Shown piece by piece: positions 1-8,312 of a stretch of 64,000 nt of DNA; position 1 is the stretch's first letter; every line of letters starts with the position of its first letter. The translations under genes and the position numbers were made by a program. Below the pieces are notes generated by a model that was not told where the DNA came from, ran no database searches, and saw only the letters and a list, made by a program, of their open reading frames with translations. This stretch comes from Desulfopila_A sp964446655 (lineage in GTDB: Bacteria; Desulfobacterota; Desulfobulbia; Desulfobulbales; Desulfocapsaceae). The stretch is from positions 84,350-148,349 of the forward strand of contig CAYUPL010000002.1 of the NCBI GenBank assembly GCA_964446655.1, written 5' to 3'.

Positions 1-714
1 GTCGGAATACGCTTTATCTGCCGCTGTCAGTCCATCTACAGTTGATTGGCTGGATGAAGATGCTTGAGGTGGTTGAGAAACTTCAGTGGCTTGCGCTGGT
101 TTGGCTGGCTCTGTCGAAACATTGAAGACATTTTTCGTTTTTGTTGGAGAAATAATGGTGACCCCATTATCTTTGGTGTTTTCGACGGCTCTGCTACTGG
201 CATTTGCACGCGCTCTTGATTTCTCAGCCTCGCGGGCAGCTGCTTCAGCCTTTAATTGAGCCTCTCGCACCCGGGCTTCCTGGATGGTTTTAAGCATTTC
301 CTGTTGTCGTGCCAGTTCAGACTCCTGTTGAGCAAGCTTAGCCTGCATTTCCCGGTTCTGGATTTGCAATTGACCGCGTTCTTGCTCGAGTTTTTCCTGT
401 AACTGTTGAGAGTTTTGGTGTTGAGAAAGTTCCAGTTCCTTGTTCTGCTCGGTGAGCTGCCTGTTATAATGGGCCATTTCTTCGAGTTGACCGCGAAGCT
501 TGAGAATTTCACTTCTCAGTTCTTCAATTTGACTTAATGACACTGCCTGTCGCTCCTGCATCTTGTCAACGGTTCCCAACTTCATGTCTTCTATTTTTTT
601 ATTGACAACCCGTAGCTGATAATTCAGCTGATTGACGTCATTCTGACTGGCACATTGAGTGAGTAGAGGCGTTATCGCGATAAACGCTAAGCAGGTAACA
701 AGTCTTTTTTTCAT
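1..714 (-). CDS. CpoB/YbgF-like Tol-Pal accessory lipoprotein, 3' end missing
   Basis: Only the first 238 codons are present; the gene runs off the left edge of the window. A short basic and hydrophobic leader ends at Cys21 (LLTQC), which suits a lipoprotein signal, although Gln before the Cys is atypical. About residues 25-175 are very rich in Glu, Gln, Lys and Arg with heptad-like spacing, so a long coiled coil is likely. A Ser/Thr/Pro-rich linker follows, and the last visible residues (ADKAYSD) resemble the start of a TPR repeat as in CpoB. It starts 20 bp after tolB, where Tol-Pal accessory genes normally lie. CpoB couples peptidoglycan synthesis to outer-membrane constriction in E. coli; the same role here is inference. 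No Pal (OmpA-type) domain is seen in the visible part, but the missing C-terminus could hold something else. Confidence 0.6.
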   Translation of the reverse strand, partial: MKKRLVTCLAFIAITPLLTQCASQNDVNQLNYQLRVVNKKIEDMKLGTVDKMQERQAVSLSQIEELRSEILKLRGQLEEMAHYNRQLTEQNKELELSQHQNSQQLQEKLEQERGQLQIQNREMQAKLAQQESELARQQEMLKTIQEARVREAQLKAEAAAREAEKSRARANASSRAVENTKDNGVTIISPTKTKNVFNVSTEPAKPAQATEVSQPPQASSSSQSTVDGLTAADKAYSD

Positions 715-734
715 AATATTCTGTGTGTTTGGAA

Positions 735-2030
735 TTAGTAGTTTATTTCCCAGCGGGGATATGTCTGACTTCCGTTAAAGGAGAACAGTTTTCTCTGATA
801 TGAACCGTTTTTCATCATCGCATAAATTTTATTTTCTCTGCCATCCTGTTTAGAGAAAATTATCTGATTGCCGTCTGGTGACCAGGCGGGAGACTCGTGG
901 TGACTCAAATCGGTGGTAAGTACATTAACTTCAGCTCCCTGCTCCGGTTTTTGGGTGCAGATTTGATAAACACCATTACGCAGGCTGGAGTACACAATAA
1001 GATCCTCGGTTGGATGCCAACTCGGTTCTGCATTTTCGCTTCCTGTAAAGGTGATCCGTTGTGTCTTTTTACTTTTCAGATCCATAAGAAATAGCTGAGG
1101 ACTACCAAATCGATCAGACACGAAAACAATCCTTTCCCCATCGGGAGAAATGGTTGCTGATACATTTATGCCGGCGTTTTTTGTTATTCGCTCCAACACC
1201 TGACCGCGTTTATCAACCAGATAAAGATCCGGGTTTCCTTCATATGATAAAGTAAGAACCATTTTTTGTCCATCGGGAAACCAGGCCGGCGCGAGGTTCA
1301 TCCCAGTACGTTGTGACAACACCTGTGTGGTTTTGTCTTGCCGGAGGTCGGTTATGTAGAGATTCTGATTACCGCTATGATAGGACGTATAGGTCAAGAA
1401 GGTCCCTCCCGGAACAAACCTTGGCGAAACAACAAGATTCTTATGGCGGGTGATTTGACGTGTAGTACGACCGAGAATGTCGGTCATATAGACCTCTTTT
1501 CTTAAAAGTTCTTTTTCGTAGGAAACATAAGCAATCTGTGTTTCGGCTAATCCCATGGTTCCGGTCAGGTCATGAATAACGCTATTGCAGAAGCGGAAGA
1601 GCATTTCATCTTTCTGGGATAATTTTCCGTTGTAGGATTTACCGAGAATCATCGTATTGTCGGCAACGTCAACCAGTCGAAGCTGAAGACTGAGGGAGTT
1701 ACCATTTGATTCATATGTACCCAGTATCGTGAAATCGGCTCCAAGGTTTTTCCAGTCAGTGTTTTGTGAGCCGTTATATTCGCTTGTGGGAATGATATCT
1801 ATAATTCCATGAAATTTTAATGCTTTTGCTAATATGTCGGCAATATCTTTGTCAAACTCTTTTGGTTGACCAGGTGATAGCCTGTTGGTGAACCAGGGGA
1901 CGGCAAATTGTATCTTTCGAACATCGGCTGAGCCGATTTCCAGATAGATTCTTTCCTGGGCTGCACAATTAAATGAAAAGAAAGAAGAAAATAAGACGAA
2001 AAAAAACAGTGTGAAGGAAGATTGTTTCAT
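735..2030 (-). CDS. tolB: Tol-Pal system beta-propeller protein TolB
   Basis: The 431-residue length matches TolB (about 430). An N-terminal signal peptide (hydrophobic, Phe-rich, to about residue 24) exports it to the periplasm. An N-terminal alpha/beta domain (about 30-165) is followed by repeated WD40-like blades carrying the TolB signature of Pro-Asp-Gly and Ser-Pro-Asp-Gly turns (PDGQ, SPDGE, SPDGN) and W..D..I strands. TolB binds Pal at the outer membrane and is released by TolA, which helps outer-membrane invagination during division. It is the fourth gene of the tolQRAB order here, 14 bp after tolA, and is very probably co-transcribed with it. Confidence 0.95.
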   Translation of the reverse strand: MKQSSFTLFFFVLFSSFFSFNCAAQERIYLEIGSADVRKIQFAVPWFTNRLSPGQPKEFDKDIADILAKALKFHGIIDIIPTSEYNGSQNTDWKNLGADFTILGTYESNGNSLSLQLRLVDVADNTMILGKSYNGKLSQKDEMLFRFCNSVIHDLTGTMGLAETQIAYVSYEKELLRKEVYMTDILGRTTRQITRHKNLVVSPRFVPGGTFLTYTSYHSGNQNLYITDLRQDKTTQVLSQRTGMNLAPAWFPDGQKMVLTLSYEGNPDLYLVDKRGQVLERITKNAGINVSATISPDGERIVFVSDRFGSPQLFLMDLKSKKTQRITFTGSENAEPSWHPTEDLIVYSSLRNGVYQICTQKPEQGAEVNVLTTDLSHHESPAWSPDGNQIIFSKQDGRENKIYAMMKNGSYQRKLFSFNGSQTYPRWEINY

Positions 2031-2044
2031 GCAGATTACCTTTG

Positions 2045-2941
2045 CTATTGCTGTATAGAACCGGGTACGAAGCGGAGGCCCAGTTCGAGACTGTTTTTTT
2101 GCAGTGCAGCAGGCAACGGAGGAAGTGGGGCGCCGTCCTGCAATGTTTTCAAGACAAACTGATCAAAGAGTTTGTCACCTGATTTTTTCTCAAAAAATTG
2201 ATTCGTTATTGAACCGTCTCTGGCGATCCGGATAACAACGGTGGCGGAGAGTTCCGCGTCCCAAAGTTTGTATTCAGGAAGTTTCCAGTGTGGTTGTAGT
2301 GTACTGAATACAGATGCAAAATATTGATTTTCAATAACATTTCTGCTATTGCTGCCGGCTGAGGCTCTGGATGGCCTGGCGGTAGCCTGAAGATCTGGGG
2401 GAGTAGTATTATTGGTTTCCCGGATCATACTTTTTAGTTGATTAACAGCCTCCATTGCGGCGAGACGAGCCGTTTCAGCCGCACGTTCATCGGCTTGACG
2501 CATCTCCTCCAGGCGCTGTTTGCGGATCTGTTCTAAAGTTTTCTTTTGCTGCTCGGCAGGTGCGGGTTGTTCTTTACGGACCAGTTTTCTTTTAAGTGGT
2601 TTGATCGATATCGGTTCGGCCACACTTTCAGACGGTTGTTCCGGCTTCGCAACTTCAAGAACCGGAGCCGCTGCTTTCTTGATATCCGGTTTATTCTCCG
2701 GCACAGTCTGTTGCTCAGGTGCTTGTTCTATCGGGGGCGGAGAAGGATCGGTTGGTTGAACAGGGGCCTCAATGTTGATAAGGTCGACTGTATATATTTC
2801 AGGAAAGAGCGGTTTTTTGTTGAAGTATTGTGGTCCGTATAGAGCCCCGACAAGGAAGACAATATGTAATCCCAGAGCAAAATTAAAAGGAAGGCTCCAT
2901 TCACTGTTTTTTATAAAGGTCACTTCGAATACCCGAGCCAC
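2045..2941 (-). CDS. tolA: TolA/TonB-family energy-coupling protein
   Basis: A 298-residue protein with one N-terminal membrane anchor (about residues 18-36). Next comes a Pro/Glu-rich stretch (about 50-125), then a charged Ala/Glu/Arg helical region (about 125-175). The C-terminal domain of about 90 residues is of TonB/TolA type (YFASVF...HWKLPE, then VVIRIARDGSI, and LPPLPAAL near the end). TolA spans the periplasm and passes energy from TolQR to TolB-Pal. The C-terminal domain has the generic TonB_C pattern, so domain searches may label it TonB, but position between tolR and tolB supports TolA. The start is GTG, 6 bp after the tolR stop. Confidence 0.88.
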   Translation of the reverse strand: MARVFEVTFIKNSEWSLPFNFALGLHIVFLVGALYGPQYFNKKPLFPEIYTVDLINIEAPVQPTDPSPPPIEQAPEQQTVPENKPDIKKAAAPVLEVAKPEQPSESVAEPISIKPLKRKLVRKEQPAPAEQQKKTLEQIRKQRLEEMRQADERAAETARLAAMEAVNQLKSMIRETNNTTPPDLQATARPSRASAGSNSRNVIENQYFASVFSTLQPHWKLPEYKLWDAELSATVVIRIARDGSITNQFFEKKSGDKLFDQFVLKTLQDGAPLPPLPAALQKNSLELGLRFVPGSIQQ

Positions 2942-2947
2942 GAATAT

Positions 2948-3367
2948 TTATTTCCGGTCTGGAAGAGGCTGGGTAATCATTCCCAGTTTGTCAAATCCAG
3001 AATCTTTAATATCAGCCATTACACCTACAACCAACCCATACGAAACATTTTTATCGGCTTTCAGATAAATTGGTTCATTTTTCTTTTCCGGTGATGATTT
3101 TGCCAGCTGTTGCTTCAAAAGAGGCCGGCTTACTTCGATTTTATCGAGCATTATCTTACCGTTTTCATCGATAGTGATCACCACGGGGTTTTCTGGCTGG
3201 CGCAAAGATTTGCTGGTGGTTTCCGGTAAATCGACATCTAGCCCCTGGGTCATCATTGGGGCGGTTATCATGAAAATAATAAGCAGGACAAGCATTACAT
3301 CAACCAATGGAGTGACGTTAATGTCAGATACCAGCTTTTTATGACCGTTTCCCCGAATTGGTGTCAT
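2948..3367 (-). CDS. tolR: Biopolymer transport protein TolR/ExbD family
   Basis: 139 residues with one transmembrane helix (about 22-40) preceded by the family motif DINVTPLVDVMLVL. The membrane Asp falls at residue 23, the position of the proton-relay Asp in E. coli TolR. The periplasmic part starts with a Met/Asp/Leu/Pro-rich segment (GLDVDLPE) and ends in the usual ExbD/TolR fold. With TolQ it forms the proton-driven stator of the Tol motor in the inner membrane. It lies between tolQ (35 bp upstream) and tolA (6 bp downstream). Confidence 0.93.
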   Translation of the reverse strand: MTPIRGNGHKKLVSDINVTPLVDVMLVLLIIFMITAPMMTQGLDVDLPETTSKSLRQPENPVVITIDENGKIMLDKIEVSRPLLKQQLAKSSPEKKNEPIYLKADKNVSYGLVVGVMADIKDSGFDKLGMITQPLPDRK

Positions 3368-3402
3368 AGTTTTATCCTCGATTATAAAAAGAGGGCCGGC
3401 CG

Positions 3403-4107
3403 TTATGAGAGACGTCCGAGCAGATCTCTTTCAACAAGATTAAGAAAATCGGTTGAGAAATTCTGGATGGTATTATCTATTTCAACCAGTTTATTTGAGT
3501 AATGATTATAAAAGACAACAGCAGGAATGGCGACTGCCAGCCCTGCAGCAGTGGCAACCAGTGCTTCGGATATGCCTGGTGCTACCACCGTCAGAGACGC
3601 AGAACCACGGATACCGATATCATGAAAAGAGGCCATAATTCCCCAGACGGTTCCGAAAAGACCGATAAAGGGTGCCGCATTACCGGTGGTTGCCAGAAAA
3701 GGTAGCGATTTTCCCAGCTGAGTGATTTCCTGTGACTCTGCTTTTCGTATGGCCCGTTGCAGGTTGTCCATGGTTGCCAGCTGCATATCGAGAGTTTCGC
3801 GAATATCGACCTGGTCTTTCCTGGTTCGAATCCTATTAATCTTTTGCAACTCATTATACCCCGCAGAAAAAACAGCCGCCTCCGGACTATAAGGGAAATC
3901 ATCTATAATTCCATAGGCATCAGAGAGATTGTTCGAAGTCCAGAATTGTTCTAAAAATTCAAACGACTGTCGCCTGACTCTGCGAAAGAGTCGGGCCTTC
4001 ATGAATACTATTGACCAGGATATTATGGAAAATAAGAGCAAAGTGATCATGACCAGCTGACCCACGGGGCCAGCATGAAGAATCATATCGGTGATTGATA
4101 GCTGCAC
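3403..4107 (-). CDS. tolQ: Tol-Pal system inner membrane protein TolQ
   Basis: 234 residues, typical for TolQ/ExbB (about 230). There are three hydrophobic segments: about 16-36, then a pair near 135-160 and 175-200. The MotA/TolQ/ExbB signature is present (NAAPFIGLFGTVWGIMASF, then GISEALVATAAGLAVAIPAVVFYN). It forms the proton channel that drives TolA. I place the start at a GTG preceded by AGGA at an 8-base spacing. It is the first gene of the tol block; upstream lies 115 bp containing a pair of near-identical 14-base direct repeats. Confidence 0.94.
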   Translation of the reverse strand: MQLSITDMILHAGPVGQLVMITLLLFSIISWSIVFMKARLFRRVRRQSFEFLEQFWTSNNLSDAYGIIDDFPYSPEAAVFSAGYNELQKINRIRTRKDQVDIRETLDMQLATMDNLQRAIRKAESQEITQLGKSLPFLATTGNAAPFIGLFGTVWGIMASFHDIGIRGSASLTVVAPGISEALVATAAGLAVAIPAVVFYNHYSNKLVEIDNTIQNFSTDFLNLVERDLLGRLS

Positions 4108-4129
4108 GTGTGAAATCCTATAAAATATG

Positions 4130-4161
4130 AGAACCTGTTGATAATTAAGACCTTGTTGATA
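4130..4161. repeat. Two 14-base direct repeats upstream of tolQ
   Basis: Two 14-base units at 4130-4143 and 4148-4161 share 12 of 14 positions (both end in TGTTGATA on the plus strand) and repeat with an 18-base period. They lie 23-54 bases upstream of the tolQ start, inside the only sizeable gap between tolQ and the FabG-like gene. Such spacing would suit an operator, but no known binding-site consensus is recognised. Confidence 0.3.
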
Positions 4162-4222
4162 TCGATGGTTTAATGCACACCCATTGTAATCTTTTTCGAT
4201 AAAAGATCAATATGGCTGTTTT

Positions 4223-4963
4223 CTATAAACCTCCATTTACCTCAAGGACACTTCCTGTAATGTAAGAAGCTGCAGGAGATGCAAGGAACATTACAGCTTC
4301 CGCCACTTCATTCACCGTACCAAACCGTCTCATCGGAACCATCTTTTTATACGTTGATAACTGTTCCTTCGAGAGATCATTGATGAAATCAGTATCGATA
4401 AAACCTGGAGAAACACAGTTCACGGTAATCTTTTTGCGCGCGGTTTCTTTGGCAAGGCTTTTACTCATTGCCACTTGGCCGGCTTTAGATGCAGCATAGT
4501 TTGCCTGCCCGGCAAAACCGAGGTGAGAAACAGGAGATGTGATGGTAACGATACGACCGTATTTTTTTTTCATCATCAATAAAACAGCATGTTTTGCCAT
4601 GAGATACGAGCCGGTGAGGTTTACGTCGATAACACGTTGCCAATCATCAAGAGTCATCATGGCTACAATACTATCACGCCGAATACCGGCATTGTTTACC
4701 AGAACATCGATGAATGAAAACTTTTCTTCAATGATGCGATAAAGTCGTTCCACTTGATCGCACGACGAAATATCACATTGATAGAGAGACAGCTTTGCCC
4801 CATTGCAGCCGAGTTCGTCGCTGAAAGCCTGCGCCGCTCCATTATTCCCCCCATATACACCGATGACATGTGCCCCGTTTCTGAGGAAATAGGTGCTGAT
4901 GGCCTTGCCGATACCACGAGTTGCGCCGGTGACGACAACATTCTGCTCACTGAAATTGTACAT
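4223..4963 (-). CDS. FabG-like short-chain dehydrogenase/reductase
   Basis: 246 residues, the length of a classical SDR. The NAD(P)-binding motif TGATRGIG is at residues 12-19, NNAG near 90, and the catalytic Ser-Tyr-Lys set is visible as TSPVSHLGFAGQANYAASKAG. The end (EVAEAVMFLASPAASYITGSVLEVNGG) is typical of 3-oxoacyl-ACP reductases. The presumed reaction is NADPH-dependent reduction of a 3-oxoacyl-ACP. It starts 3 bp after the CrtI-like gene, with a GAGAGGAG ribosome site inside that gene, and is the last gene of the ketosynthase/ACP cluster. It is therefore probably dedicated to that pathway rather than the housekeeping FabG. Confidence 0.88.
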   Translation of the reverse strand: MYNFSEQNVVVTGATRGIGKAISTYFLRNGAHVIGVYGGNNGAAQAFSDELGCNGAKLSLYQCDISSCDQVERLYRIIEEKFSFIDVLVNNAGIRRDSIVAMMTLDDWQRVIDVNLTGSYLMAKHAVLLMMKKKYGRIVTITSPVSHLGFAGQANYAASKAGQVAMSKSLAKETARKKITVNCVSPGFIDTDFINDLSKEQLSTYKKMVPMRRFGTVNEVAEAVMFLASPAASYITGSVLEVNGGL

Positions 4964-4966
4964 AAC

Positions 4967-6379
4967 TCAGATCTTTGCTCCTCTCAGATAACCATCTACG
5001 TCATTGGCGACAATGACTCCGTAATTAATTGCTCCAAGCCAGCCTGACATGATTATGCCGACGGAACCCACATGGAAAAGTCCTGCAATTTCCTTGAAAA
5101 GTGTTCTGGATATATCAAGTCCCTCGAACTTTGTGCCAAAAGAAGTACCTGCGGTATGCAATGTATATCGATGGAAAGTTAGTGGCGTAGCTGCCTCGGT
5201 CCAATCTAGTTTTGCCTCTATATCTGGAACATATCTCCGCAAATCAACCAGAGTTCTCTTAATGAGAGCCTCTTTTTCTGCTCCGTACTGTTGTTCCGAC
5301 ATGTCAGCCCAGTCGTCATAATTGGCATTCATGCTTGCAACAATTGTGTATCTCTCGTGTCCAGGACGTGTTTTAGGGTAATAGATAGAGAAGGTCTTGG
5401 ACTGAGTTTTCAGGTGGAGTAATTCTTCGGAATCAAAGTGCTCTGCTGTTGAAGTAAAAAGAAGATCGCCAATAGAATCAATCGAATGCTCAGGGGCAAT
5501 ACCAAAATACACCTGGCAACTGGAGTTGTTTACCCGGATTTTTTTTATCTTTTCCAGAAATGGAGTGGAGAAATGGTGTTTGTCCACAAGATCATATACC
5601 GTGTTGGTTATACCGCTGTTGGAAATAACGGCTTGAGCGTCAATTGTCTTACCGTTAACAACAACTCCCCGCACCATTTTTTGGTCGACGATAATATGGT
5701 CGACCCTTGCTTGTGTAGCAATGGTGACACCATTCTTTTCCAACTCTGCCACCATCATGGTGATAAGTTTATCGGTTCCCCCCTCAAAGGTGAAGACTCC
5801 CTTATTCATGAAATTGGAGAAAACAATGCCATATGTTATTGCCGGATCGTCAAGAGATGAGCCGTTAGCATAGGTGATGGGCTCCATGAGAAGTCTGTGA
5901 ACATCGCTTCTTCCAGGGAAAAACTTTTCGAATAACTCTCTAGTGGTCATGGTCTGATCATCATAGAAGTTCATCCGAGCAACAGTTGTAAAAAAAGAAT
6001 CGATGGTAGATCGCGGTACTTTGAATTGCGTTTCGAGAAGATGCGTAAAATCCTTCTTGTCGAAGGTAGTTTTCAAAGAAAATTGAGGGTTGTCAAAGAC
6101 GATATCTTTTAATTGAACAATAGAGTTCATAATCTCTCTATTCCAATATTTTTTGCATGTTTTAATCATCCCATGGGGAAAACCATGCAGTGATACATCA
6201 AAAACATGACCTTTTCTGCGGAACCATGTGGCCAAACCGCCAAGTTGGTGATGGTGTTCGAGGAGAAGGACGCGATGGCCGCAATAGGCCATTCTGTTGG
6301 CGGTAGTCAGACCACCCAGACCTGAACCAATTACAATAACATCATATTTAGATTTAAGTGTATCGAAGGGTACCGGCAT
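4967..6379 (-). CDS. CrtI-like FAD-dependent oxidoreductase (phytoene desaturase/retinol saturase superfamily), copy 2
   Basis: About 470 residues from the chosen ATG. The N-terminus has the dinucleotide fold YDVIVIGSGLGGLTTANRM, then an acidic ribose-binding end (LLLEHHHQLGG), and the middle has the family segment FEGGTDKLITMM. The C-terminus closes the FAD site with a Gly-rich block (FHVGSVGIIMSGWLGAINYG). Members desaturate, saturate or isomerise polyunsaturated chains. The reading frame is open upstream to a TTG at 6502, but that extension is Cys-rich and lacks family resemblance. The ATG at 6379 places the FAD motif near residue 13, as usual, although no good ribosome site precedes it. 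It shares the operon-like block with a ketosynthase and an ACP, so an acyl-chain substrate is likelier than a carotenoid; no phytoene synthase is present here. Confidence 0.8.
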   Translation of the reverse strand: MPVPFDTLKSKYDVIVIGSGLGGLTTANRMAYCGHRVLLLEHHHQLGGLATWFRRKGHVFDVSLHGFPHGMIKTCKKYWNREIMNSIVQLKDIVFDNPQFSLKTTFDKKDFTHLLETQFKVPRSTIDSFFTTVARMNFYDDQTMTTRELFEKFFPGRSDVHRLLMEPITYANGSSLDDPAITYGIVFSNFMNKGVFTFEGGTDKLITMMVAELEKNGVTIATQARVDHIIVDQKMVRGVVVNGKTIDAQAVISNSGITNTVYDLVDKHHFSTPFLEKIKKIRVNNSSCQVYFGIAPEHSIDSIGDLLFTSTAEHFDSEELLHLKTQSKTFSIYYPKTRPGHERYTIVASMNANYDDWADMSEQQYGAEKEALIKRTLVDLRRYVPDIEAKLDWTEAATPLTFHRYTLHTAGTSFGTKFEGLDISRTLFKEIAGLFHVGSVGIIMSGWLGAINYGVIVANDVDGYLRGAKI

Positions 6380-6523
6380 AAGATTGCACGAAAAAAAAGT
6401 AGCTATTTTGCAGTATTGCCCCTGTGGTAAAGTATAACAGTTACACCACGACGGCTGGTTTACCAGACCATATCTTCTGGACGGCCTGTAATTTTTTGTC
6501 AAAGGAAGCAGAATTTCAGGATA

Positions 6524-7909
6524 TCAGATTCTTGGCAAAACATGTTGATTTACAATAGAGACGCCGCTTAGCATGGAACCAACTATGCCAAGAAATCCCT
6601 GGTCGGTACCTGCTAAGAAAAGATTGGCGAAGCCTATATTACCATCTTTTACCTTGATTGGGGAACCATAAATGGCACCGTCAAGCTTGGAGGTAAAACG
6701 TTTGATGGTCAGTGGTGTAAATGTGTCTTGATATATAACATGCTCCTTGAATTTCCCAATGTAATTTTCAAGAACGCGGGACGAGGAAGTTGCCGCAGCT
6801 TTTTTAGCTTCGGAGTAAAGGCTTTTCGTAGCGGAAAGCTCTTTCCAAAGGTGATAGTTAGAAAGATGGGTAGAGCGTACTTCGGTATAATCCTGGGCCG
6901 GCCGGCCTGTAAAATTTCCTGGAAAGCAGATAACACCACTGTTGAAGTCGACCAGGCTTTCAGGTTTTTTATAGGAAAATCTTTGAGTAGTATTATAAAA
7001 AATGATGGTCCGGTCTGTAGGCAGATTTTCAGATTTCTGTTTAGGTAAAAGAAAAATCGATTCCACAAATCCAAGCCGATTGGTGCCGGCAGATGGATCT
7101 TTCATTTGCAGAAGTGCAAAGGTTTCGGCAAGGCCGATGGTGGAAAGCAGATAGTCGCATTCTATCACCTCTTTGTTCTGCAATTCGACACCGGTTACAG
7201 TTTTGTTTTTGTGTAATATTCTCTTTACTTCACAGGAGAGTCTCATCGAGCCGCCAAAAGAGTGATACTGGGTAGAAAGGGTGTCGAGAAAGGTTTTGAT
7301 TGTACCTGCGGGGCGAAACATACCCTCCTGATAAATCGACTGAAACATTATCACAAACTGATTAAGATCCATGTCATTTTCAACACTTGAACCATAATAC
7401 ATAAGAGGACAGAGCAGCATCTCGGTCAGTAGCCTATTACCGACATAGCTGAAGATAAAGTTTTTTGCCGACTGAAAAGGAGTTATGGCGAATGGATCAA
7501 ATCTGTCGAGAGCGTTCAGAAGAGCTCTAAAACCTTTCTTGCAGGATGGAAAAACAGTAAAAATATTTTCACATAATATGTCGAAGTCATTGGTGAATAC
7601 CAGTGACATATTATTGGGGAAGCGGATCTCACTGGAGGTCTGAGGATAGATCTGTAATTTTTTTCTGCTGAGCTTCAATTGACGGAATAATTTGTTCAGC
7701 GGGGCCTTTTTTTCATCTGGAGAGGCGTAATTGGTAATGGCATGCAGGCCTGTTTCCAGAAGAAAATTTTTTCTATGGTAATAGGAATTAAGCCCTCCAA
7801 GTCTGTTGTGTTTTTCCAGAAGCAGGACATCTGGTGAATAGCGGGCAAAACGGATAGCGGCGGCTAGCCCGGACAGACCGCCGCCGATAATAAGGAGGGG
7901 TACTCTCAC
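6524..7909 (-). CDS. CrtI-like FAD-dependent oxidoreductase, copy 1
   Basis: 461 residues starting at GTG. The FAD motif LLIIGGGLSGLAAAIRFA lies at residues 5-22, followed by LLLEKHNRLGGLNSYY. The C-terminus ends with the flavin-binding block GFANLFLAGTDQGFLGIVGSMLSG. It belongs to the same NAD(P)/FAD amine-oxidase/CrtI superfamily as the next gene but differs substantially from it, so the two are probably distinct enzymes rather than a recent duplication. It begins 5 bp after the acyl carrier protein gene. The combination suggests modification of an ACP-bound chain, such as desaturation or isomerisation; the actual reaction cannot be read from the sequence. Confidence 0.82.
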   Translation of the reverse strand: MRVPLLIIGGGLSGLAAAIRFARYSPDVLLLEKHNRLGGLNSYYHRKNFLLETGLHAITNYASPDEKKAPLNKLFRQLKLSRKKLQIYPQTSSEIRFPNNMSLVFTNDFDILCENIFTVFPSCKKGFRALLNALDRFDPFAITPFQSAKNFIFSYVGNRLLTEMLLCPLMYYGSSVENDMDLNQFVIMFQSIYQEGMFRPAGTIKTFLDTLSTQYHSFGGSMRLSCEVKRILHKNKTVTGVELQNKEVIECDYLLSTIGLAETFALLQMKDPSAGTNRLGFVESIFLLPKQKSENLPTDRTIIFYNTTQRFSYKKPESLVDFNSGVICFPGNFTGRPAQDYTEVRSTHLSNYHLWKELSATKSLYSEAKKAAATSSSRVLENYIGKFKEHVIYQDTFTPLTIKRFTSKLDGAIYGSPIKVKDGNIGFANLFLAGTDQGFLGIVGSMLSGVSIVNQHVLPRI

Positions 7910-7914
7910 AAATT

Positions 7915-8166
7915 TTAAGCGTTTTTCAGCAGTGGTTCGAGGTAATTAGCGCAACTGTTCAAGGTTGCAAGCTGGGGGTAGTCATTTTCCGGTATTTGGA
8001 GTTGGTAGCGCTTTCTGAGTTCCATGACGATATCTAAGAAATCCATGGAATCCAAGTCAAGCTGATCACGCAAAGGCTTGTCAGGTTCAAGTTCCTCAAA
8101 GTCAGCGTCCTCATCAATGTCGGCGATAATCTCCAATATGAGTTCTTTTATTGCATCAGGTGTCAT
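7915..8166 (-). CDS. Acyl carrier protein, cluster-specific
   Basis: 83 residues from the chosen start; strongly acidic and helical like all ACPs. The phosphopantetheine attachment Ser lies in the motif DLDSMDFLD, where DSM replaces the common DSL. I chose the ATG at 8166 because GGAG sits six bases upstream of it; an alternative ATG four codons earlier (8178) has no clear ribosome site. It lies between the ketosynthase and the first CrtI-like gene. The DSM variant and the context point to a carrier dedicated to this pathway rather than the general fatty acid ACP. Confidence 0.9.
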   Translation of the reverse strand: MTPDAIKELILEIIADIDEDADFEELEPDKPLRDQLDLDSMDFLDIVMELRKRYQLQIPENDYPQLATLNSCANYLEPLLKNA

Positions 8167-8312
8167 GTGTTTCTCCATTTACATTCTCTAAAATATATGA
8201 ATAAAGTCTAAAAGTTTTATAATGTGTATATATTGAAATTGAACCACCCTGTATACCATAGTTGAAGTATCTTTTTTAGGATTTTTTTAAAAAGAGAGAT
8301 TTTTTACATATT

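Noticed and set aside
6380..6502. N-terminal extension of the second CrtI-like protein to a TTG codon
   Set aside because: The extension is Cys-rich, has no ribosome site and pushes the FAD-binding motif about 55 residues inward, unlike the family.
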